Assembly (NCBI GenBank): GCA_913009915.1
Contig: CAJVYZ010000056.1
Span: 1-9,828, forward strand
Direction: 5' to 3'
From: an uncultured Gemmatimonadota bacterium
Lineage (GTDB): Bacteria > Gemmatimonadota > Gemmatimonadetes > Gemmatimonadales > GWC2-71-9
DNA: 9,828 nt
Position numbers and translations under genes: made by a program. Positions 1-6,475 of this stretch are shown here, one piece after another (position 1 is the stretch's first letter; each line of letters opens with the position of its first letter). Below the pieces are notes generated by a model. It made no database searches, was not told the origin of the DNA, and saw nothing but the letters and a program-made list of their open reading frames with translations.

Positions 1-70
1 TTTTCCAGCAGAAGACGGCATACGAGATATATCAGTGTGACTGGAGTTCAGACGTGTGCTCTTCCGATCT
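1..70 (+). other. Illumina P7/TruSeq adapter (not genomic)
   Basis: Bases 5-28 match the P7 flow-cell sequence with one substitution (C for A at base 6). Bases 29-36 are an 8-base index (atatcagt). Bases 37-70 are the TruSeq read-2 primer site, ending in the familiar CTTCCGATCT. Translations across this stretch are artefacts: the plus strand gives an N-terminus MCSSDL and the minus strand gives RSEEHTSELQSH, both recognisable adapter-derived peptides. Genomic sequence begins at base 71. Confidence 0.97.
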
Positions 71-130
71 GGCCACACGCCGTTTACGGTGCAGGTGGTA
101 CCCAAGGCCATTCACGTTTTTGCCCCCTGA
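71..130 (+). CDS. possible C-terminal end of an upstream gene (partial)
   Basis: From the first genomic base, one frame is open for 19 codons and stops at TGA 128-130. It ends in a peptide like PFTVQVVPKAIHVFAP. About three quarters of its third-codon positions are G or C, as in the genes that follow, and the stop lies only 4 bases before the kinase ATG. This spacing suggests an upstream gene translationally coupled to the kinase. The stretch is too short for identification and I do not recognise the family. A random open stretch of this length is also possible. Confidence 0.3.
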   Translation, partial: GHTPFTVQVVPKAIHVFAP

Positions 131-134
131 ACCG

Positions 135-2933
135 ATGACTCGACGAGACAAACCTTCTGCCGATGCCGGAACTCCGGACGGGACCCTCGAGCGGGCTCTG
201 GCCGATGCACGGACCGTCCTGGAACTGGTCCGGGACCTGCCGACGCTCGACACCCTGGATGACGCCGTCAGTCGGGGATTGGACGCCGCCACCAGGGGAC
301 TGGGATTCGACGGGGCCATGATCACCCACAAGGGTGAGGAAGCACCGAAGGGCCTTCTGGTTCTGGGAGCGATCGGGCTCGAGAGTACCGTACATCGAGC
401 CGGGAGCATCCTGGGCGGGCACACGGTGGAGTGGTCGGTGGCGGACACCGCGACCGAGCGGATCAGCGCCAATATCGATGCCGAGCCGGAAGTGACTGGC
501 GATCCGATGCGCGGCCGTCTGGCTCGCGCGGGGTTGGTGCTACCGATGCGGCTGGGTACTCGCATCGTGGGGACGCTCACGCTGTCCGCCGAGCGTGAAG
601 GCTGGGAGCCTCCCGGCGAGGAGACCCTCCTGCTCGCTCGGGCGATGGCGGACCAGCTCGGGGCAGCGGTGAGCAGTCTCAGGATGCGCGCCGACCTGAT
701 CACCCGTCTGGAGCAACTGGACGCCCTCGGCCGCATCACTCACGCCCTGACCGGCGTGGAGGACGCCGAGGAGACGATGCGGTTCGTGGCGGACGAGGGC
801 CGCCGCGTGTTCGACGCGGAGCGGGCGGGCGTGTTCCTGTTCCATTGGGATGAAGAGCGAACCGAGTGCGTCGTGGCACTTGGCCTTTCCGACCGATACA
901 TCCATGAAGTTGAGCGTGTAGCCAATCAACTGCAGACGACGAAGGCCCTGCTGGAGCACCAGCCAGTGTTCGTGTCGCGTGCCAAGGGCCGTCCGGGGAA
1001 CACGCTCGCCGCGGCCGTGGCGGCCGAAGGCTTCCGTTCGGTCGCGCTCCTGCCGCTGGTTTTTGCCGGAGAGACGATCGGGTCGCTGGCCTTCTATCAT
1101 GACGCTCCCCGCGAATACACATCGGACGAGCGCCGGCTGGCCGTGGCCTTTGCCGATCAGGCCGCCCTGGCGATCGGCAAGAGCCGGTTGCTGGATCAGG
1201 TCAGCCGTGTCAAACGCGAGTGGCAGATGGCTTTCGACGCCTCGGGAAGCGGTCTGGCGGTGACGGATGCCGAGGGCATCATCGTCAGGGCCAACCGGTT
1301 CGTGGCGGAGATGGCCGATATCCCGGTTACGTCGCTGCCCGGTTACGATATCAAGACCGTATTTCGGCGATGGCCGGAGGCCGGCCAGGGTCCCTTGGCG
1401 GAAGCCCGTGCCAGTGGTCGGCCCGCTGCGGCCATGCTCGACAGCAAAGATGGCCGCTTGCTCGTCGTGACCGCGACACCGTTGCCGGACGACCGGTGCA
1501 TCGTGGCGATCGATGACCTGACGGACGTCGTTCGACTGGAGAATCGGTTCCGCCTCGTCGTCGAAACGGCGCACGACGCGATCGTCATCACCGACTCGGA
1601 CGGGCGAATCAGCTTTGCCAACCCCGCCGCCGCTGAGTTATTTGGCGCCGCCGCCGCGTCCCTGGCCAATCAGACACTCGACGAGCTTCTCCCCGCGGCA
1701 GGGCAGCGCGGCGCCCGTGGTGAAGTCTCGCAGGCATTACGGTACGATGCCGAGTGCCGACGATCAGACGGAACGCTCAGGCAGGTATCGGTCTCGAGTG
1801 CCCCGCTGATGGACGGCGAAGCGCTGGCAGGTCGGGTGGCGGTGATGCGGGACATAACCCAGGAGGTCGAAACGCTCGATGAACTTCGACGCTCCGAGAG
1901 CCGGTTCCGGACGCTGTTTGCTGCCGCGCCGGTTGCCATTTGGACGGTGGACCGCGATGGCGCGTTCCTGTCGGTCAATCGCGCCGCCTTGTCGATGTTG
2001 GGACTCGACGAACTCCCGGTGGCGGCCACACTCGAACGATTCGTCGACCCGGCGGACGTAGAACCGGTCCGGCAGCACTTGGCGGCGAGTATGGCCGGTG
2101 AGCGGCGGGAGTTCTTCTTCCGTTTCCAGCGACCCGACGGTGCCGTCCGCGAAGCTGCGGTGGTGGCCACACCGATGACGCACGAGACCAGCCCGTCGGT
2201 GCTGGCGATCGCCCGGGACGTCACCGACGAACAACGATTGCGCGAACGGCTGATCCATGCCGAGAAGATGGCGTCACTGGGGCAGGTGGTGTCGGGTGTG
2301 GCCCACGAATTGAACAACCCCATCGCGGGCATCAATGCTCTGGCGCAGACCCTGCTGCTGGAGGGGCCACTGGATGAAGGGGCGGAGCGGGTACTGGAGA
2401 GCATCCGACGGGAGTGCGATCGTGCGGCGCGAATCATCTCCGACCTGTTGACCTCGTCGCGACAACAGCCACTGAAGCGCCAGGACGTAGACCTCAATCT
2501 GATTATCGCCGAAACGATGGAGTTGGAAGAAAAGGCGTGGGCCGGTGAGGTGGAGTGGACCCTGGATCTGGCCGAGGGACTTCCGACGGTAAGCGCGGAC
2601 CCCGATCAACTCCGGCAGGTCTTGGGGAATCTGGTGGCAAACGCGCGCCAGGCGATGGCGGGCACCGAGAGGCGGTCCGGGCACATCCGCACCTATCTCC
2701 TCGAGACGGGGGTCGGCTGTGAGGTCACCGACTCGGGGCCTGGTATCCACCCGGATGCGCTGGGGAAGGTGTTCGAGCCGTTCTATACCACCAAGGTCAT
2801 GGGCGAGGGAACGGGGCTCGGCCTGGCAATTTCTCACGGAATCATCGAGACCCACGGCGGAACGATCAATGCCTCCAATGCGCCGGGCGGTGGGGCAAGG
2901 TTCTGTTTTGAGTTGCATAGACACCTAGGGTAA
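135..2933 (+). CDS. soluble multi-sensor histidine kinase (GAF-GAF-PAS-PAS-PAS-HisKA-HATPase)
   Basis: A 932-residue sensor kinase that should autophosphorylate on histidine and pass phosphate to the regulator encoded 16 bp downstream. Two GAF-like domains occupy about residues 38-190 and 197-356. Three PAS domains follow at about 360-470, 472-590 and 591-705. The HisKA H-box has VAHELNNP with phosphoacceptor His724, of the NtrB/AtoS-like kinase type. The ATPase domain shows the N-box (N836 in ANARQA), G1 (DSGPGI, D866), the F-box FEPFYTT and G2 (GTGLGL, from G892). No hydrophobic stretch is long enough for a membrane segment, so sensing is probably cytoplasmic. The open frame extends to base 54, but that start lies in adapter. 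ATG 135 is the first genomic start and is followed by a normal N-terminus. It has no good Shine-Dalgarno, and coupling to the stop at 128-130 may explain this. The ligand cannot be told from sequence. Confidence 0.93.
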   Translation: MTRRDKPSADAGTPDGTLERALADARTVLELVRDLPTLDTLDDAVSRGLDAATRGLGFDGAMITHKGEEAPKGLLVLGAIGLESTVHRAGSILGGHTVEWSVADTATERISANIDAEPEVTGDPMRGRLARAGLVLPMRLGTRIVGTLTLSAEREGWEPPGEETLLLARAMADQLGAAVSSLRMRADLITRLEQLDALGRITHALTGVEDAEETMRFVADEGRRVFDAERAGVFLFHWDEERTECVVALGLSDRYIHEVERVANQLQTTKALLEHQPVFVSRAKGRPGNTLAAAVAAEGFRSVALLPLVFAGETIGSLAFYHDAPREYTSDERRLAVAFADQAALAIGKSRLLDQVSRVKREWQMAFDASGSGLAVTDAEGIIVRANRFVAEMADIPVTSLPGYDIKTVFRRWPEAGQGPLAEARASGRPAAAMLDSKDGRLLVVTATPLPDDRCIVAIDDLTDVVRLENRFRLVVETAHDAIVITDSDGRISFANPAAAELFGAAAASLANQTLDELLPAAGQRGARGEVSQALRYDAECRRSDGTLRQVSVSSAPLMDGEALAGRVAVMRDITQEVETLDELRRSESRFRTLFAAAPVAIWTVDRDGAFLSVNRAALSMLGLDELPVAATLERFVDPADVEPVRQHLAASMAGERREFFFRFQRPDGAVREAAVVATPMTHETSPSVLAIARDVTDEQRLRERLIHAEKMASLGQVVSGVAHELNNPIAGINALAQTLLLEGPLDEGAERVLESIRRECDRAARIISDLLTSSRQQPLKRQDVDLNLIIAETMELEEKAWAGEVEWTLDLAEGLPTVSADPDQLRQVLGNLVANARQAMAGTERRSGHIRTYLLETGVGCEVTDSGPGIHPDALGKVFEPFYTTKVMGEGTGLGLAISHGIIETHGGTINASNAPGGGARFCFELHRHLG

Positions 2934-2945
2934 GGAGTGAGGTGA
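2932..2945 (+). promoter_or_regulatory. ribosome binding site of the response regulator
   Basis: AAGGAG at 2932-2937 overlaps the kinase stop codon and is followed by GAGGTGA at 2939-2945, four bases before ATG 2950. This strong double purine-rich site directly after the kinase supports co-translation from one transcript. Confidence 0.65.
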
Positions 2946-2949
2946 CAAC

Positions 2950-4290
2950 ATGGCGGGTTCGCTGCTGCTCATCGATGACGATGTCGACGTGCTACGGTCC
3001 ATCGGCAAGTACCTGGAACAAATCGGCTACGAGGTAGCGCGCGAACTGACGGGCGAGGCGGGCCTCTCGTCGTACGAGCGTCTCCGCCCTGACGTAGTGA
3101 TCTTGGACCTCCAGCTCCCCGGTATGGACGGGATGGAGGTCCTGGAGCGCCTGCGCGACCTCGATGCGTTGGTTGTGCTGCTGACGGGAACAGGCGATGT
3201 CCAGACGGCCGTCGAAGCCATGCAGGCAGGGGCGGAGAATTTCCTCACCAAGCCGGTGTCGCTCGACCATCTGGCAGTGGTGACCGCGCGGGTGATCGAC
3301 AAGTCCAGGCTCCGGCGGGTGAACCGGACCCTTCTGGCTCACAAGCCGGGGCAGGGTGTGGACGCCATGGGCACCTCGTCCATGATGAAAGACCTGGCTC
3401 ATCAAGTGGGATTGCTGGCCCAGAGCGACCGGACGACCGTCCTGTTGCGGGGGGACAGCGGGACGGGCAAGGGGTGGGTCGCCCGCCTGATCCACTCGTT
3501 GAGTCCACGTGCCAAGGCGCCGTTCGTTCATGTCTCCTGCGGCGCGACCTCTGCGGTCACACTCGATTCCGAATTGTTCGGCCACGAGCGCGGGGCGGTT
3601 GCCGGCGCCGAAGACCGGAAGCAGGGATTGTTCGAGATAGCAGACCAGGGGACGTTGTTTCTTGACGACATCGCCGACCTCCCACCGGAGCTGCAACCCA
3701 AGTTGTTGAAGGTGCTGGAAACGAGGGCCTTTCGACGGATGGGGGGCACGAGAGAGATCGAGGTGGACGTCCGTTTGGTGGCCGGCACCAGCAAGGACAT
3801 TCAGGCGGAAGTCGAAGCCGGTCGTTTCCGGGAGGATCTGTACTACCGGTTGAGCGTCATGCCGCTGTCATTGCCACCGGTCAGAGACCGACCGAAGGAG
3901 GATCGTGTCGCATTGCTGCACAGGCTCCACCAGGAGTTGTCGGCGGAACTGTCAGATGGCCCTACGACGATCTCGCCGGACGCGTTCGACCGGATGCTCG
4001 CCTACGTCTGGCCGGGGAACATCCGGGAGATGCGAAACGTATTGGAGCGTGCCATGATCCTGGCCCGGGGACAGGATCAGATCGAGGTCGAACACCTACC
4101 GGGGGAATTCCGGGCCCGGTACGGTCTGGGCGACCGGCGACACACGCCGGTGAGCCTCGACGAGTTGGAGCGACAACATATCGAACGGACGCTCCGGCAC
4201 CATGACGGGAATCGGACCCGGTCGGCGGTGGAGTTGGGTATTTCCCGCGCAACACTCATCAACAAGATCAAGCGGTATTCGCTCAAGTAA
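2950..4290 (+). CDS. NtrC/AtoC-type response regulator with atypical sigma54-contact loop
   Basis: A 446-residue regulator: REC (about 1-120), AAA+ ATPase (about 140-375), Fis-type helix-turn-helix (about 403-446). REC has the acidic pocket D9-D11, phosphoacceptor D53 (ILDLQLPGMDG), T79 and K101. AAA+ has Walker A GDSGTGKG (168-175), a Walker B-like FLDD (237-240), the arginine region FREDLYYR (293-300) and sensor II WPGNIRE (354-360). Several usually invariant positions differ. The GAFTGA loop that touches sigma54 reads GAVAGA (215-220). The Walker B DE is DD. The usual Asn of sensor I is Ser (AGTSKD). The Lys of Walker A is followed by Gly instead of Glu. Position directly after the kinase makes it the likely cognate partner. 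The phosphorylation and DNA-binding parts look intact, but sigma54 activation is doubtful. Tandem stops TAA and TAG end the gene. Confidence 0.93.
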   Translation: MAGSLLLIDDDVDVLRSIGKYLEQIGYEVARELTGEAGLSSYERLRPDVVILDLQLPGMDGMEVLERLRDLDALVVLLTGTGDVQTAVEAMQAGAENFLTKPVSLDHLAVVTARVIDKSRLRRVNRTLLAHKPGQGVDAMGTSSMMKDLAHQVGLLAQSDRTTVLLRGDSGTGKGWVARLIHSLSPRAKAPFVHVSCGATSAVTLDSELFGHERGAVAGAEDRKQGLFEIADQGTLFLDDIADLPPELQPKLLKVLETRAFRRMGGTREIEVDVRLVAGTSKDIQAEVEAGRFREDLYYRLSVMPLSLPPVRDRPKEDRVALLHRLHQELSAELSDGPTTISPDAFDRMLAYVWPGNIREMRNVLERAMILARGQDQIEVEHLPGEFRARYGLGDRRHTPVSLDELERQHIERTLRHHDGNRTRSAVELGISRATLINKIKRYSLK

Positions 4291-4292
4291 TA

Positions 4293-4299
4293 GAGGAGG
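4293..4299 (+). promoter_or_regulatory. ribosome binding site of the small zinc-finger gene
   Basis: GAGGAGG lies four bases before ATG 4304. It fixes the start of this short gene, whose frame is open much further upstream inside the regulator gene. Confidence 0.7.
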
Positions 4300-4303
4300 C
4301 GTC

Positions 4304-4486
4304 ATGGCAGAACTGCACGAGAAGGACGCCATGGTCTGTAGGGCTTGTGGTCGCGAGGAACGGGCATCCGAAGGCTACCCCTGCACGGAGTGCGGCACGT
4401 TCATTTGCCTGATCTGCCACTTCCGGGGAACGGAACAGTGCAAGGAATGCGCGTCCGCTCTCGGAGGAACCAACCCGGCCACATAG
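4304..4486 (+). CDS. 60-residue eight-cysteine zinc-finger protein
   Basis: A small protein of unknown function with four CxxC pairs: C12/C15, C27/C30, C35/C38 and C46/C49. The spacing is CxxC-x11-CxxC-x4-CxxC-x7-CxxC, enough to bind two zinc ions. The central CTECGTFICLIC has the C-x2-C-G-x3-C-x2-C pattern seen in FYVE-type and related cross-brace fingers, though the rest is far shorter than a eukaryotic FYVE domain. There is no signal peptide or membrane segment, so it should be cytoplasmic. The frame is open from base 4202, but the strong ribosome-binding site GAGGAGG and the loss of homology-like character upstream favour ATG 4304. It begins 13 bp after the response regulator stop and so probably shares its operon. 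It could be a protein-protein adaptor or a zinc/redox sensor for the two-component pair. That role is inference from context only. Confidence 0.8.
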   Translation: MAELHEKDAMVCRACGREERASEGYPCTECGTFICLICHFRGTEQCKECASALGGTNPAT

Positions 4487-4558
4487 GGCGGCCGGCGAGC
4501 GATTATCTTGACGCGGGCGCCACCGGCGGCGCCTCGAGCAACTCACGCGTGGGCAATC

Positions 4559-5260
4559 ATGCAACGAAAACTGGTCTTGTTCGACATCGACGGTACCATC
4601 CTCCTTTCGGGGGGCGCGGGCCGCAGAGCCCTGGTCCGGGTCATGTCCACCACCGTCACCGATCCTGACATCTTCGGCAGAATACGGTTCGACGGCAAAA
4701 CCGATCCCCAGATCATCGTCGAACTGTTGCGGGAGGCCGGCCATGAATGGTCCGGCGAACAGGAACTGATCGAGGAGTTGTCGGACCAGTACCTCGACCT
4801 TCTGGAATCGGAGTTGACGGCGGATGACGCGCCGCCGCCGACCCTCATGCCCGGGGTGATCCCGCTGCTCGATGCGCTTCACCAGGACGCGCGAGCCACG
4901 CTTGGCCTGGTTACCGGTAACCTCGCCCGCGGGGCGGTACTCAAGCTTCGGTCCGTCGGCATCGATCCCGACCGATTCGTGGTCGGCGCGTTCGGGTCCG
5001 ATTCCTCGCACCGGCCGGACCTCCCAGCCATCGCCGCCAACAGAGCCGAGCCGCATTTCGGACGCATCCCCTCGGGGCACGACGTGGTGATCATCGGCGA
5101 TACCCCGGCTGACATCACCTGCGGCCAAGCCATCGGTGCCAAGGCCATCGCCGTGGCGACCGGGAGCTATTCTGCGGATGACCTCCGAGACGCCGGGGCG
5201 TACCTGGTATTGGATGACTTGATGGAAACCAGCCGGATCCTCGATGTCATTTTCGGCTGA
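4559..5260 (+). CDS. HAD-superfamily hydrolase, phosphoglycolate phosphatase-like
   Basis: A 233-residue haloacid dehalogenase-type phosphatase, cytoplasmic, hydrolysing a phosphate ester through an aspartyl-phosphate intermediate. Motif I is FDIDGT with nucleophile D9 and acid/base D11. Motif II is the Thr of LVTGN (T119). Motif IV is IIGDTPADI (D181 and D185). The residues between 12 and about 95 form a helical cap of the C1 type, as in phosphoglycolate phosphatases. The usual motif III lysine is not obvious; R152 in SSHRPDL may take its place. The frame is open from a TTG at 4508, but ATG 4559 puts the nucleophile nine residues from the N-terminus, as is typical. The site before it is weak. 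It starts 72 bp after the zinc-finger gene and ends 9 bp before the next. The substrate cannot be assigned; the gph name is not justified. Confidence 0.87.
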   Translation: MQRKLVLFDIDGTILLSGGAGRRALVRVMSTTVTDPDIFGRIRFDGKTDPQIIVELLREAGHEWSGEQELIEELSDQYLDLLESELTADDAPPPTLMPGVIPLLDALHQDARATLGLVTGNLARGAVLKLRSVGIDPDRFVVGAFGSDSSHRPDLPAIAANRAEPHFGRIPSGHDVVIIGDTPADITCGQAIGAKAIAVATGSYSADDLRDAGAYLVLDDLMETSRILDVIFG

Positions 5261-5269
5261 GGGCCAACC

Positions 5270-6016
5270 GTGAACACCGCCCCTGAGGAGTCGGCCTCCC
5301 TCTTGGTCCCCGAACTCGGGGGCGCCCTCGGACGGGTCGCCGCTCCCAGAACCAGCCGTGAGGATCCAGCGCTGGATGGGATTCGAATAACTCTGGCCAC
5401 CGATCTGTTCGTGGCTGCCGGTGAGGCGCGCGACCTAGCCGCCGGCGGCGACATCCCCTCGGCCGTCGACGCTTTGAGCGAAGCCGTTTGGACAGGCATC
5501 TGGGAACGGGCCGTTTCGGCCGCCGGACAGGACCTCGCCGATCGGGTAGTGGCCGAATTCCACGATGCCGCCGGCGAGTCACGGATGCCACGAGCCTATC
5601 TCACCCGCTGGACTCCCACCGAACCCGAGCGACGGGCCATCACCGCCCACCTCGGCAAGGGCACGCGGCGACTGGGACTGGCACTCGAGGAACTGACAGC
5701 CGTTGCCACCCGGGTGCGGGACGATGGCGCTGTCGGCCCTGATGCGCTCGCCGATTGGACCAAGGCGATCGATCTCTGCGCCCGGCGGGTCGAGGCCGCG
5801 TGGATCGAATTGCTCAAGGCAGCCGACAAAGAACGCAGCCGGTGGTCGGTGGAAGTCGACCGGGTCCGCCAGTGGCACCGTCCGCGGTGGCCGATGTGGT
5901 TGCTGAGCGGGCTGTTGCTGGCCGCCGCGGTGTACTTGGGACTGGTATTCGGGGGGTTCGTTGAACCGCCGACATTCCTCAGGCCCTGGGCCGAGTATTG
6001 GTGGGAGCGCCTGTGA
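5270..6016 (+). CDS. unknown protein with C-terminal membrane anchor
   Basis: I do not recognise this 248-residue family. The first ~205 residues are rich in Ala, Arg, Glu and Leu and look mostly helical (for example 125-150 and 160-190), with no cysteine pairs or nucleotide-binding motif. A single hydrophobic segment at about 208-230, preceded by the basic HRPRWP, and a short tail rich in Trp predict a protein with its bulk in the cytoplasm, tail-anchored in the inner membrane. The start is GTG 5270, nine bases after the HAD stop, with GAGGG at 5259-5263 as a plausible ribosome-binding site. Its stop overlaps the acpS start by four bases (GTGA). Operon position suggests co-expression with HAD and acpS but gives no function. 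Confidence 0.8.
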   Translation: MNTAPEESASLLVPELGGALGRVAAPRTSREDPALDGIRITLATDLFVAAGEARDLAAGGDIPSAVDALSEAVWTGIWERAVSAAGQDLADRVVAEFHDAAGESRMPRAYLTRWTPTEPERRAITAHLGKGTRRLGLALEELTAVATRVRDDGAVGPDALADWTKAIDLCARRVEAAWIELLKAADKERSRWSVEVDRVRQWHRPRWPMWLLSGLLLAAAVYLGLVFGGFVEPPTFLRPWAEYWWERL

Positions 6017-6399
6017 GCACCGTCGGTGTCGGCTTTGATATGGTGGAGATCTCCCGGGTTGAGCGGTTGATCGCCGACAAGGGCGAGGCCGTCTATGCCA
6101 AATTGCTGACGGCGGACGAGCGGGCCTACGTGACCGGTCAACCGCTCCCGGGTCAGCACCTTGCCGCCCGGATCGCGGCCAAAGAGGCGGTCTACAAGGC
6201 GCTGCAGGCGCTCCCCGACAGCCGGGCAGTTGGCTGGCAGGACATCGAGGTGGTGCGCGCCAGGGAGGGGTTCCCTTCCATTCGACTGCTCGGGGTGGCC
6301 GCCGGCCTGGCCGAAACCGCGAGTGGCCTGACCATTCATCTTTCCCTGAGTCATACCGAAACGATGGCGGGTGCCATCGCCCTGATCGAATCTCCCTGA
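6013..6399 (+). CDS. acpS: holo-[acyl-carrier-protein] synthase
   Basis: Transfers the 4'-phosphopantetheine arm of coenzyme A to a serine of acyl carrier protein, activating fatty-acid synthesis. The 128-residue length is usual for bacterial AcpS. The N-terminal GVGFDMVEISR carries the metal-binding aspartate (D9), AARIAAKEAVYKAL carries E58 and the conserved Lys residues, and the C-terminal LSLSHTETMAGAIALIE is the family's last signature strand. In-frame TTG 5998 and GTG 6001 are possible starts, but GTG 6013 gives the standard short N-terminus, a GGAG at 6003-6006 six bases upstream, and a 4-bp GTGA overlap with the preceding stop, so translation is probably coupled. Confidence 0.95.
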   Translation: MSTVGVGFDMVEISRVERLIADKGEAVYAKLLTADERAYVTGQPLPGQHLAARIAAKEAVYKALQALPDSRAVGWQDIEVVRAREGFPSIRLLGVAAGLAETASGLTIHLSLSHTETMAGAIALIESP

Positions 6400-6420
6400 T
6401 AGCCGCCCTTCCATATCCGA

Positions 6421-6436
6421 CTAGTTGACTCTAGTT
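6421..6436 (+). repeat. CTAGTT direct repeat, 10-bp period
   Basis: CTAGTT occurs at 6421-6426 and again at 6431-6436, exactly one helical turn apart, in the spacer before the iron permease gene. It may be a tandem operator half-site. A TTGACT at 6425-6430, overlapping it, resembles a -35 box, but no matching -10 box follows at 16-18 bp. Confidence 0.35.
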
Positions 6437-6456
6437 TCGAAGCACTGCCTCGAAAC
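6434..6456 (+). promoter_or_regulatory. inverted repeat upstream of the iron permease gene
   Basis: GTTTCGA (6434-6440) and TCGAAAC (6450-6456) form a perfect 7-bp inverted repeat around a 9-base loop. It ends 9 bases before ATG 6466. It could be a dyad operator or an mRNA hairpin next to the ribosome-binding region. No T-run follows, so a terminator is unlikely. Confidence 0.4.
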
Positions 6457-6460
6457 GAGT

Positions 6461-6475
6461 TGAAAATGATTCTCA
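6461..6475 (+). promoter_or_regulatory. candidate Fur box
   Basis: TGAAAATGATTCTCA matches the 7-1-7 Fur consensus TGATAATnATTATCA at 12 of 14 positions, in an AT-rich island within GC-rich DNA. It directly precedes and overlaps the start of an Ftr1-type iron permease gene, the expected sort of target. Its overlap with the start codons at 6460, 6466 and 6475 is unusual. It would fit a very short leader or a downstream roadblock site. Confidence 0.5.

Noticed and set aside
32..739. 235-codon minus-strand open frame
   Set aside because: Its C-terminal-end residues are translated adapter, it lies wholly opposite the GAF region of the kinase, and its Ser/Arg-rich composition is typical of an antisense shadow in GC-rich DNA.
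1670..2497. 275-codon minus-strand open frame opposite the kinase
   Set aside because: Low-complexity Ser/Arg composition with no motif, while the plus strand here encodes clear PAS domains and the H-box.
2274..2924. 216-codon minus-strand open frame opposite the kinase ATPase domain
   Set aside because: The opposite strand carries the H, N, G1 and G2 boxes in order; this frame shows no recognisable domain.
4508..4533. TTGACG (-35-like) and a GGCGCC/GGCGCC hairpin between the zinc-finger and HAD genes
   Set aside because: No -10 box follows at 16-18 bp, the 6-bp palindrome arms have no T-run after them, and such G/C palindromes are frequent by chance here. The TTG at 4508 is also a poor start for the HAD gene.
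6425..6453. sigma70 promoter beginning at TTGACT before the iron permease
   Set aside because: The -35-like hexamer is good, but the bases 16-18 bp downstream (around 6447-6454, cctcga) do not resemble a -10 box.
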